Made by a program: the position numbers and the translations under genes
The notes under the pieces: generated by a model
Told to the model about the DNA's origin: nothing
Seen by the model: the letters and a program-made list of their open reading frames with translations, nothing else
Databases searched by the model: none
Part shown: piece by piece, positions 57,257 to 64,000 of the stretch
Layout: each line of letters begins with the position of its first letter
Numbering within the stretch: position 1 is the first letter of the stretch
NCBI GenBank assembly: GCA_963760935.1
Contig: CAVXFB010000006.1
Location: forward strand, 248,001-312,000
Length of the DNA stretch: 64,000 nt
Direction of reading: 5' to 3'
Origin: CAVXFB01 sp963760935
Lineage (GTDB): Bacteria; Planctomycetota; Planctomycetia; Pirellulales; Thermoguttaceae

Positions 57257-57641
57257 AACCAAGATGTGGTTGCGCAAAGCGGCAACCGATCTGCGCACCG
57301 CCGAACACGATCTATTGGCGACGCCACCCTTATTTGAGGACGTTCTCTTCCACTGCCAGCAGGCGGCAGAGAAATCATTGAAGGCGTTCTTGGTTTGGCA
57401 TAGTTGTCCGTTTCGCAAGACCCACAGTCTTGAAGAGGTCGGCCAACAGTGTGTTCAAATTAATGCCGATTTGCAAACGCTTGTTGACAGCGCGGTGCCG
57501 TTGACGCAGTACGCTTGGGAATACCGCTATCCGAATGACCCGGAGGAACCTACTCGAAACGAGGTAGATCAGGCCCTGTTGCTGGCACACCGAATTGTTG
57601 ATACGGTTTTGGCCCACCTGCCGCAAGAGGTGCGATTGTAG
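57228..57641 (+). CDS. HEPN-domain protein, MNT partner
   Basis: HEPN fold (four-helix nucleotide-binding bundle) with WLRKAATDLRTAEHDLL, FHCQQAAEKSLKAFLVW and FRKTHSLEEV. The ribonuclease motif of toxic HEPN proteins is Rx4-6H; here R and H are only three apart (RKTH), the form common in non-toxic-looking family members. 137 aa. ATG 57228 lies within the MNT gene and has AAGGGACTCTGCTCT upstream. Predicted partner of the MNT protein. Confidence 0.82.
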   Translation: MTNDPALVAETKMWLRKAATDLRTAEHDLLATPPLFEDVLFHCQQAAEKSLKAFLVWHSCPFRKTHSLEEVGQQCVQINADLQTLVDSAVPLTQYAWEYRYPNDPEEPTRNEVDQALLLAHRIVDTVLAHLPQEVRL

Positions 57642-57659
57642 GAAGCACTTCTAACGACT

Positions 57660-58683
57660 ATGTCGCACTCCGAACTCCCATCCCCAACTCCCAATCCCCA
57701 ATCACTGCCGCGTTGGCTCAAACGCAACGTGCCGAAGGGAAACGCCAACCACTTTACGGCGAAGCTGGTGGGCCAATTGGGCCTTCAGACGGTCTGCGAC
57801 CATGCCAAGTGCCCAAACCGCATGGAATGCTACTCGCAAATGACGGCGACGTTCATGATCCTGGGCGACGTTTGCACGCGGGGATGCCGGTTTTGCAGCG
57901 TGCGAAAAGGAAAGCCGCAGGCCGTCGATCCGGACGAGCCGCGACGCGTGGCCGAGGCGGCGCGAGAACTGGGCCTCAAGCATGTCGTCATCACTTGCGT
58001 AACCCGCGACGATCTGCCCGACGGCGGCGCGGAGCATTTCGTCCGAACGATTGAGGCGGTTCGACAAGCGACGTCGGCGACCGTCGAAGTGCTCCCGTCC
58101 GACTTCGCCGGCAATGGGGCCGCGGTCGACCGGCTGATCGAGGCGGCGCCCGACGTCTACAACCACAATACCGAGACCGTGCCGCGACTGTATCCCCACG
58201 TGCGCGGTGCGAAAGCCCGCTATGCGTGGACACTGGCCATGTTTCGCCGCATCAGGACCGCCAAGCCCGCCGATGGCGCTGAAAACGGGCCTGATGCTCG
58301 GGCTGGGCGAAACCACGGAAGAACTGCTCGACACGCTGGCCGAACTGCGCGAGGCGGGCTGCCGCATGCTGACGCTCGGCCAGTACCTACAGCCTTCGCC
58401 GGCCCAGTTGCCGGTCGTCCGCTATCTGCCGCCCGACGAGTTCGAGCAGCTTGGCCAATTGGCACGGCAGATCGGCTTCGAGCACGTGGCCAGCGGACCA
58501 TTCGTCCGGTCGAGCTATCACGCGGGCCGGATGCTGGACGGCGGATCGTTGATGTTTGCCCTGGAGAGAATCCTCATCCGGCGGATTGGTGCGTCGGGGA
58601 CGCACCCTACGCGTCTAACTAATTCTCAATTGGAGCCGCTTAAGTTCGTATTGGTGCGTCAGGGACGCACCCTACGCGCCTAA
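57660..58683 (+). CDS. lipA: Lipoyl synthase, one frameshift and repeat-derived ends
   Basis: Radical-SAM enzyme that inserts two sulfurs into octanoyl groups. Auxiliary cluster CDHAKCPNRMEC, radical-SAM CTRGCRFC, and NHNTETVPRLYP are intact. After a one-base shift at about 58262 the frame continues with ALKTGLMLGLGETTEELLDTL, GQYLQPSPAQLPV and RSSYHAG. The first residues (SHSELPSPTPNPQS) are written by a CCCAATCCCC tandem, and the last 40 residues read through two palindromic repeats, so the native ends are probably changed or the true stop is masked. Lipoyl synthase is normally important, so the shift is likely an error. Confidence 0.83.
58586..58678. repeat. GGTGCGTC...GACGCACC palindromes, two copies
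   Basis: TTGGTGCGTC-GG-GGACGCACC-CTACGCG at 58586-58613 and a near-identical copy at 58651-58678, 65 bases apart. Each forms a short hairpin. They lie inside the 3' part of the lipA reading frame and just before the convergent gene. Confidence 0.75.
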
Positions 58684-58686
58684 CCA

Positions 58687-59397
58687 CTAGCCACTAGCCA
58701 CTAATTCCAGCGTCGGCCAGAGACTCGGATCGTCCTGATACGGCATGGGGCTGCCGACGCCGAACGTCTGCTGGCCCAACTCGCGATCGAGCACCGCGTA
58801 GGTGAAGCCAATCCGCGGGTGCTCGACCGGATCGAAACCGGTCAACGCCTCGGCCGGAACCAGGGCCGTCAACCGATAGCCGTCCTTGCACAGTTGGCAC
58901 CGCGCCTGCAAGAGGCCCTGTCGAATGGGATTGTGCAATTCGCGGGCACGATGGATTGTTACTGGCTCGGCCACCGCAGTAAAGACAGAAGTCGCGGCCG
59001 ACTTGTGGCCCTTGTGGGCTGTGCCACCCTCGGATGCGCCACCCTTCGCGGCGCACGGCAAGAAGACAAAGCGATGGCAGAAGCGGCTGGCCCGATGCAC
59101 GTTGTGCACGTCGCGGGTGTCGATCCAGACTTGCAGTCCGTCGCTGTCGTCCAAACGCGAGTCGCGGCACCACGTCGGCTGGGCCTTGCCCGTCACCTCG
59201 ACCGACAGGGCGATGCCCGCCTCGCTCCAGGCGGCGCGGACGTCGGCCCAGGTCGCGCGATCTTCGAGTTCGGCCAAGCCTAGCAGCCGGTACGATTCAT
59301 CGAGCGTCGCCCCCGCATCGGTCCACAACGGATCGCGATAGCGGCACGGCGCCGAAAAGCGGAAGAGAAAACGCGTTGGCAGCAGGGGCTCGGTCAT
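58687..59397 (-). CDS. Conserved protein of unknown function, possible sugar-binding fold
   Basis: 236 aa, cytosolic by sequence (no signal). Contains DGLQVWIDTRDVHNVHRASRFCHRFVFLP, a segment I associate with planctomycete hypothetical proteins distantly like CBM9/DOMON carbohydrate-binding folds. Also MHNPIRQG-like ELHNPIRQGLLQARCQLCKDGYRL. The start at 59397 (MTEPLLPTRFLFRF) is chosen because residues before it come from repeat sequence. Convergent with lipA and nearly touching it. I do not recognise a function. Confidence 0.5.
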   Translation of the reverse strand: MTEPLLPTRFLFRFSAPCRYRDPLWTDAGATLDESYRLLGLAELEDRATWADVRAAWSEAGIALSVEVTGKAQPTWCRDSRLDDSDGLQVWIDTRDVHNVHRASRFCHRFVFLPCAAKGGASEGGTAHKGHKSAATSVFTAVAEPVTIHRARELHNPIRQGLLQARCQLCKDGYRLTALVPAEALTGFDPVEHPRIGFTYAVLDRELGQQTFGVGSPMPYQDDPSLWPTLELVASG

Positions 59398-59441
59398 CCA
59401 GAGTACGTGTAAGGGGCAGGATTCACAGGATGAACACAGAT

Positions 59442-59750
59442 CGTGTAAATCTTGCGGTGCATTCCGCACTTTGTGCTGTTGAGAGAAGCCCGAAGGGCTT
59501 TAGGACGATAGCCCTGGGTTGCCGCGGAGCGGCTACCCAGGGTCAACAGCGCGATGACCGGAAAACCCCAACGGGGTTTCGGAGACATAACGTCGCATGG
59601 CGCAACCCTTGCAGGGTTGAATGGCGTCGTCGGCCCTTTTCCCAGGGTAGTCGCTGCGCGACAACCCTGGGCTGCCTTGCGAAAGCCCTTCGGGCTATAT
59701 CTCAATGGCCAGCGCCCCATATAAAGCGCGGAATGCACCCAAATCTTGTG
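59442..59750. mobile_element. Nested inverted-repeat element of about 300 bases
   Basis: Outer ends share GGTGCATTCCGC-CTT (59456-59472 and complement at 59723-59739). An inner pair of about 57 bases (59485-59542 and 59641-59697) matches imperfectly: GAAGCCCGAAGGGCTTT and CTACCCAGGG blocks. The spacer holds CCCCAACGGGG and CCCTTGCAGGG hairpins. No real gene. A non-autonomous element is likely. Confidence 0.65.
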
Positions 59751-59800
59751 AATCATGTCCATTAAGAGTTATGGCTTGCGCCGCCCGACCAGATCACAAG

Positions 59801-61075
59801 CTATTGCGACAAGAAGTCCTGCACGATCGTAACTTCTCGCACCTGCCGGCTATCCGGCTCAAAGACCCGAATCTTGACCTGGATGCCACGCAGCGGGACG
59901 GGATAGGGTGGCAAGGTCCGCAACTCGCTGGCATCGTCCACAATGCCGTCGCCATCATCATCAAAACCGTTTGAGGCTTGCCCAGCCGTTCCAACGAGAC
60001 CAGCTACCGTTTCGTTTTCATAGTGCGTCGACCAGGTATCATAGGTGCGATCAAGCGTAAATGCTGGGATTCCCACGTTACAGGTGTTAGCTGCAAAGTT
60101 GGTCCCCGCCGTGCCCAAATCGACGTACGAGTTCGTTGCCGGGTCCCACACCTTCACATCGAAACCGATCACGTTGGTGAGGATCACGTCATCGGCGATT
60201 CGCGTTCCGTGTCCTTGCGCGTCTTCGGCAATCCGCTGGCTTGCGTCATTGGTCCAAAAGTCCGTAGTAGCCGGAGTAGGCGGCGCTACGGGCAATTGAT
60301 TTAGGACCCACGTCGATTGCGAACACTCACACATCGTTGGCAGTCTCAATTGACCCCAACGGCTTGCGTCAAACGGGAACGTGTCTGTTGGATGGGCAAA
60401 TCGGTTCTCTCGAATTGTCAAATCGCCCAGCGTGTTGGCAACAAAGTTTGGACCGACCGGCCGTGCGGAAATATCATTTGCTTCATAAAACGATTGGCCA
60501 GCAGGCACGTTCAAAGCCGTTGATGGAGCAACTAACAACACGCGACGATGCAGAGTTCGCCCGCGAACGAACCATACAACTTCTGCAACATTTGACTGCG
60601 CTGTTTCGGATTGACCAGTTACCGCATTGTACCACTTCCCGACAAACGGTCGCCCCTTGCTGCGGGTCGTGAACATCAAGATATCATCAAAGTCGCCGAC
60701 CGTCGTATCGCCCACATTTCCATTGTCCGTGTTTACGGCATAAGTGGAGGCCGTGGCCGCCGTAACCGGCCCTTCGATATACTCGAAGTATCCTTCGTTG
60801 TCTTCCGGCTTTCGCGGAGGGCTCATGGTTACCGTGACGCCTTCCAGGTCTTGCTGGAGCCGGGCGGCAGTCATTCGCAGGTGATCGGCCGATTCCAACA
60901 TGGCACGGGAATTGGTGATCCCCTGGCCCACGTCGCCGAACATCTTGACCACTGCGCCCAACAACAAGAGCGATAGCGTGGTGGCCACCAGAATCTCGAC
61001 CAGCGTGTAGCCGGAGCGGCGCGGGGTGGCACGCCCTGAGCGCAACGAAGGGCGTGACTTTCCGGCACACAACAT
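59801..61075 (-). CDS. Type IV pilin-like (pseudopilin) protein, GspJ/PilW-like
   Basis: Has a type III (prepilin) signal: RRSG followed by YTLVEILVATTLSLLLLGAVVKMF, cleaved after Gly. The rest (about 385 aa) is a large Asp/Thr-rich globular part with GFDDDGDGIVDDASEL near the C-terminus, a calcium-loop-like acidic stretch. The ATG at 61075 has GGTAGGCGGGTGG before it; ATG 61138 is also possible, while the frame upstream of that is probably non-coding. Large minor pseudopilins of this form help build type II secretion or pilus assemblies. No other pilin genes are in the window. Confidence 0.72.
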   Translation of the reverse strand: MLCAGKSRPSLRSGRATPRRSGYTLVEILVATTLSLLLLGAVVKMFGDVGQGITNSRAMLESADHLRMTAARLQQDLEGVTVTMSPPRKPEDNEGYFEYIEGPVTAATASTYAVNTDNGNVGDTTVGDFDDILMFTTRSKGRPFVGKWYNAVTGQSETAQSNVAEVVWFVRGRTLHRRVLLVAPSTALNVPAGQSFYEANDISARPVGPNFVANTLGDLTIRENRFAHPTDTFPFDASRWGQLRLPTMCECSQSTWVLNQLPVAPPTPATTDFWTNDASQRIAEDAQGHGTRIADDVILTNVIGFDVKVWDPATNSYVDLGTAGTNFAANTCNVGIPAFTLDRTYDTWSTHYENETVAGLVGTAGQASNGFDDDGDGIVDDASELRTLPPYPVPLRGIQVKIRVFEPDSRQVREVTIVQDFLSQ

Positions 61076-61410
61076 CCACCCGCCTACCGAGTGCGGCAGT
61101 CGATCGCCACACTTGGGGTCGCAATTCACCGGGTGCATAGTTGATGCGCGGGTATTGCCGGGCAAGCGCACACGCCGAGGACGCACGCTACAGGTTGGCT
61201 CGCGAAATGGCAACAGAACGGGCCGCTTCATAGAACCTCTTCTCTTCGACCGACCGCCCCAAGCTCGCCGCATTGGGGTGCCGGGTCGTACGCTCTTGCC
61301 CATAGGTGGCAGGCCCGAATGCCTCCTACTACCATTCGACTTCAAGATGGGGCAAAAGTCAACTGGATTCGTGGGCCGCGGGGGTTTGGAAGTCAGCAAA
61401 CTGGCACGAG

Positions 61411-61488
61411 AATAGCCGGCGGCTAACAGCCGCCGGGGAAATGCCACGACGTTACGCATGTTCCGGCGGCTGTTAGCCGCCGGCTATT
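61411..61488. repeat. Perfect 26-base inverted repeat (AGCCGGCGGC type)
   Basis: AATAGCCGGCGGCTAACAGC... at 61411-61436 and its exact complement at 61463-61488. The TAG stop of the MFS gene (61484-61486, minus strand) is in the right arm. Strong hairpin between the pseudopilin and MFS genes, probably a terminator. Confidence 0.85.
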
Positions 61489-62782
61489 TGCTCCCTCGCC
61501 ACTCACCACTCTCCCCCTCGCCCCTCCGCCGGATCGACGCGGCGTACCAGACGCCTATCAGGCCCAGCAGGGTGGCCATCGTCATGAACATCGTCGGGTA
61601 GGGCGGCAGACCGGCAGCCTCGCTATAGCGCAGGACGGCCCCGGTCGTCGGGGCGCCGATTACCTGTCCAATGTCCCAGGCGGCCAGCACGAGGATCGTG
61701 GCCAGGCCGCGATGCCTGTCCGGAAACGTCACGTTTCCCTCAGCCACGACCGACGGGAACAGGATCGCATGGGCAAAGCCGAAGCCCAGCGACGGGATCA
61801 CGAGGTGCCACTCGCTGTGGACCAGCACGAACATCGCCATGCTGCTGACCATGGCGATCATGCCGAGAAGGATCAACGGCCGTGTGCCGAATCGCTCCGG
61901 CCAGCGGCGAGTTAGCAGCCGGGTGGCGATGGCCGAGCCGGCATAGATGAAGAAGAACAAGCCGATTCGGGAAATATGCAACTCAGCGGCATACGTTCGC
62001 AGAAACGTTTGCGGCAGTCCAAGGCCCATGCCCATCGCCACGCCGACCAGCAGCACGACGCCCGGGTGATGCCGCCAAATGACTTTCCACAGCGGCAAGC
62101 CCGGCGGGTGGTCGGGCCGGACTTCCGCCCTAACGGCCAGCCAAGCGAACGGAAACGACGCCAGCCCCAGCAGCCCGGCGATGATGAACATTTGTGCGAC
62201 GTGAGTCTGGTTGAGAGTCGGCGATGCGAACAGATAGTCGCCGAGCATGGTTCCCACGACGGCGCCCAGGAAACCGGCCGTTCCCAACATGCCGACCAAC
62301 TCGGCCATGCGTTCGATCGGTCCGCCGTTGGAGATGAAGGTCATCGAGGCGCCGTAGATGCCCGCCAAAGCGCAGCAAAACAGGATGCGCAGCACGTAGA
62401 TGGCGAGGCCGGTATGGCTGGTGATGGCCAGATGGGCGAAGCAGACGACGGTAAACAGGAGCGTCGAGCCAAGCCACAGCATTTTCGACCCGTAGCGATC
62501 GAGCCACGAGCCCAGCGCCAGCCGCGTCGTCAGGCTGCCGACCATGCCGATGCCGACGATCCAGCCCAAATTGAACTCGGTGCCGCCCAGCAGCGTGATG
62601 AAGTCGGCATAGCGGTACAACAGGGCCACGGCGATCATTACGAGCGTGTTGGACAGGTAGGCGAGCCAGAACGCCTGGCCATAGGTGAAGTGCGGCTCGC
62701 CGACGTTGCGGCCCGCCGAAGGGCGGGCGTGTGGCGATCGAGTGGACGGCGGCGGGGGAAAAACGGTCGCGGCGCGGATCAT
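61484..62782 (-). CDS. Major facilitator superfamily transporter
   Basis: Twelve predicted membrane helices across 432 aa, with the MFS loop-2/3-type motif GSWLDRYGSKMLW and a central charged loop (VRPDHPPGLPLWK). Inner-membrane exporter or importer; substrate unknown. The last residues (RRGEGESGEWRGSK) are encoded by a CCCTCGCC-type tandem and the arm of the palindrome that gives the stop, so the C-terminus is repeat-derived. Lies ten bases downstream of the VapC-like gene in the same direction. Confidence 0.85.
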   Translation of the reverse strand: MIRAATVFPPPPSTRSPHARPSAGRNVGEPHFTYGQAFWLAYLSNTLVMIAVALLYRYADFITLLGGTEFNLGWIVGIGMVGSLTTRLALGSWLDRYGSKMLWLGSTLLFTVVCFAHLAITSHTGLAIYVLRILFCCALAGIYGASMTFISNGGPIERMAELVGMLGTAGFLGAVVGTMLGDYLFASPTLNQTHVAQMFIIAGLLGLASFPFAWLAVRAEVRPDHPPGLPLWKVIWRHHPGVVLLVGVAMGMGLGLPQTFLRTYAAELHISRIGLFFFIYAGSAIATRLLTRRWPERFGTRPLILLGMIAMVSSMAMFVLVHSEWHLVIPSLGFGFAHAILFPSVVAEGNVTFPDRHRGLATILVLAAWDIGQVIGAPTTGAVLRYSEAAGLPPYPTMFMTMATLLGLIGVWYAASIRRRGEGESGEWRGSK

Positions 62783-62792
62783 CGAGGCAATT

Positions 62793-63191
62793 CTACGGTG
62801 TCAGCCAGTCTTCGAGCCGTAAATCTGGCACATATCGGAAGTCGACAGTGTTATGTGTTACTAACGTGAGATCGTGAACCAGTGCCACTGCGGCAATCAT
62901 CAGGTCGACGGTGCTAACGACAATCCCCTCTTGTAGCAGTCTGCCCCGTTCCATCCCAAATCGCTTGGCACACAGTTGGTCAAATGCCAAGACGTCAACG
63001 TCGCGAAGCATTTCCTCGATCTTGCTCAGTAGTGGCGAGGGATTACTGGTGTGATACGCCCCAGCATACAGCTCGGCCAGGACGATGGTGGGCACCGCCA
63101 GCCGCCCCGAATGTTGGATGAAGCGATGCGACAAACCCGCCGGTCGACGAAAGTGAGCCGAGCAAATGTTCGTGTCCAGTAGAAACGTCAC
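62793..63191 (-). CDS. PIN-domain toxin, VapC-like
   Basis: Predicted magnesium-dependent ribonuclease. The PIN acids are present: Asp in FLLDTNI, Glu in LAELYAG, Asp in STVDLMIAA and Asp in THNTVDF. 132 aa, the usual VapC size. GTG start at 63191 overlaps the antitoxin's TGA by four bases. Acts with the small gene upstream as a toxin-antitoxin pair by analogy to VapBC. Confidence 0.85.
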   Translation of the reverse strand: MTFLLDTNICSAHFRRPAGLSHRFIQHSGRLAVPTIVLAELYAGAYHTSNPSPLLSKIEEMLRDVDVLAFDQLCAKRFGMERGRLLQEGIVVSTVDLMIAAVALVHDLTLVTHNTVDFRYVPDLRLEDWLTP

Positions 63192-63427
63192 GGCGACTCC
63201 TGAGGGCGTCGTTCGCGCTTGCGGTCCTGTTGGATTTGCTCCATCACCGTGTCCATCTCAGGGAAATCGGCCCAGCCGCCTGCGGAATTGTGGATTCCTT
63301 CACCCCAGGTCTGGGTAGGCAACGGCAAACGGACCATCACCTCGACTTCCGCTCCGTCGATTAGCCCGGTGGTGTCAGTAAGTTCGATCATATTTCCACG
63401 GACTACACCATGCAGCAGTTTGTCCAT
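63188..63427 (-). CDS. Probable antitoxin of VapC-like toxin
   Basis: 79 aa, KLLHGVVRGNMIELTDTTG-L-DGAEVEVMVRL at the N-terminus, which has the short beta-strand pattern of AbrB/MazE-like or related antitoxins; the C-terminus is charged (QQDRKRERRPQ). ATG 63427 is chosen because AAGGAGG lies nine bases upstream; GTG 63436 would touch it. Its overlap with the toxin gene supports the pairing. The DNA-binding class could not be settled. Confidence 0.7.
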   Translation of the reverse strand: MDKLLHGVVRGNMIELTDTTGLIDGAEVEVMVRLPLPTQTWGEGIHNSAGGWADFPEMDTVMEQIQQDRKRERRPQESP

Positions 63428-63536
63428 CGACGCCACCCTCCTTGCTGCCTATTCTACACTCTGGCCGAGCCCTATGCTAGAATCCTCAACTGGCCAACGC
63501 CCGTCGACACCCACGGCACCGACACGCAAACGACGC

Positions 63537-64000
63537 ATGACCGAAACCCAGCAAATCCTTATCACGGTCGCCACGTATAACGAAATGGAGAATCTGCCTC
63601 GATTGGTCGAGGAGATTTTTCGCTTTGTTCCCGAAGCCGACATCTTGGTGATCGACGATAATTCGCCCGACGGGACCGGCCAGTGGTGCGACCAGCAGCA
63701 CGCCGAGAACCCGCGAATCGCGTGCCTGCACCGGCCGGGCAAGTTGGGCTTGGGCACGGCCACGATTGCCGGCATGCGCTACGCCATCGAGCACAACTAC
63801 CGGTTCGTGCTCAACATGGATGCCGACTTCAGCCATCAGCCCAAGTATCTCCCCTCGCTGTTGGCGGGCATGGAGCCGCCGGGCCGACCGGCCGTCGACG
63901 TAATGATCGGCTCGCGCTACATTCCCGGCGGCGGCGTCGAGGGATGGCCGCTGAAACGCCGGTTGATGAGCCGCGGAGTGAACCTTTATGCCCGTTGGCT
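63537..64000 (+). CDS. Polyprenol-phosphate glycosyltransferase (DPM1-like, GT2), truncated by window end
   Basis: Starts ATG 63537 with TETQQILITVATYNEMENLPRL, then the GT2 motifs VIDDNSPDGTGQWC and NMDADFSHQPKYLP, IGSRYIPGGGV and WPLKRRLMSRGVNL. The frame is open to the end of the window with no stop, so the C-terminal part is missing here. Such enzymes move a hexose from a nucleotide sugar to a lipid phosphate for protein or glycan modification. Confidence 0.88.
   Translation, partial: MTETQQILITVATYNEMENLPRLVEEIFRFVPEADILVIDDNSPDGTGQWCDQQHAENPRIACLHRPGKLGLGTATIAGMRYAIEHNYRFVLNMDADFSHQPKYLPSLLAGMEPPGRPAVDVMIGSRYIPGGGVEGWPLKRRLMSRGVNLYARW

Noticed and set aside
59394..59762. A 122-codon minus-strand reading with GFPVIALLTLGSRSAATQGYRP
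   Set aside because: It lies wholly within the nested inverted-repeat element and is its translation.
1..64000. CRISPR arrays, rRNA and tRNA genes
   Set aside because: No regularly spaced direct repeats and no recognisable rRNA or cloverleaf sequence were seen by eye; a covariance search could still find a tRNA.

Overview
The window looks like a GC-rich planctomycete chromosome, probably related to Pirellulales. The main support is a secreted protein at 10206-11885 with the N-terminal LESRQLL-type motif of exported planctomycete proteins. Other support is the gene content: DUF58/DUF4129/DUF4175 proteins, PEGA lipoprotein, sigma-54 two-component pair, SppA, and repeated secreted or membrane proteins with low-complexity linkers. 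Many families of short palindromic repeats and worn insertion sequences fill the gaps. The species assignment is inference. No rRNA, tRNA or CRISPR was recognised.

Layout. 117-2448: a small type II fatty-acid/polyketide-like operon (large acyl carrier protein, FabZ-like dehydratase, FabF). 2542-12330: a protease-like gene followed by an accessory stretch with an IS110-family element, a REP-associated tyrosine transposase (RAYT) element with 33-base inverted ends that cuts an ankyrin lipoprotein, prolyl oligopeptidase, IS1380 and IS5 remnants, and a repeat-propeller secreted protein. 12830-17620: methyltransferase, DUF58, DUF4129, PEGA lipoprotein. 17807-22158: PP2C-type phosphatase, then an NtrB/NtrC-like histidine kinase and sigma-54 activator. 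23082-31552: membrane GTPase 1, a ketosynthase-like protein lacking its catalytic Cys, ADP-forming acyl-CoA synthetase, second acyl carrier protein, NagB, GlmU-like nucleotidyltransferase. 31647-42124: membrane GTPase 2, SppA, Ser/Thr kinase, mutarotase, peroxiredoxin, GrpB-like protein, geranylgeranyl-reductase-like flavoprotein, nucleoside hydrolase. 42422-52760: DUF4175 giant, FAH-family enzyme, HIT protein, HemD, YhcH-like protein, aldehyde dehydrogenase, POT transporter. 53028-64000: M2-type peptidase, IlvB, MNT-HEPN pair, LipA, unknown protein, pseudopilin-like protein, MFS transporter, VapBC-like pair, and the start of a polyprenol-phosphate glycosyltransferase that runs off the window.

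Two window-wide patterns stand out. First, a 77-base palindromic element lies inside three protein-coding genes (DUF58 protein, GTPase 2, aldehyde dehydrogenase). It is in the same orientation each time and is read in the same frame at least at its start, as an EKGDSPH-type peptide, with no stop in any of six frames. A decayed fourth copy sits in GTPase 2. This resembles the in-gene palindromic elements of Rickettsia and is the most unusual system here. Second, about 17 single-base frameshifts break 11 otherwise well-preserved genes, including lipA, hemD and an acyl carrier protein. That pattern fits sequencing or assembly indels better than real gene decay, so most frameshifted genes are annotated as single CDSs spanning the break.
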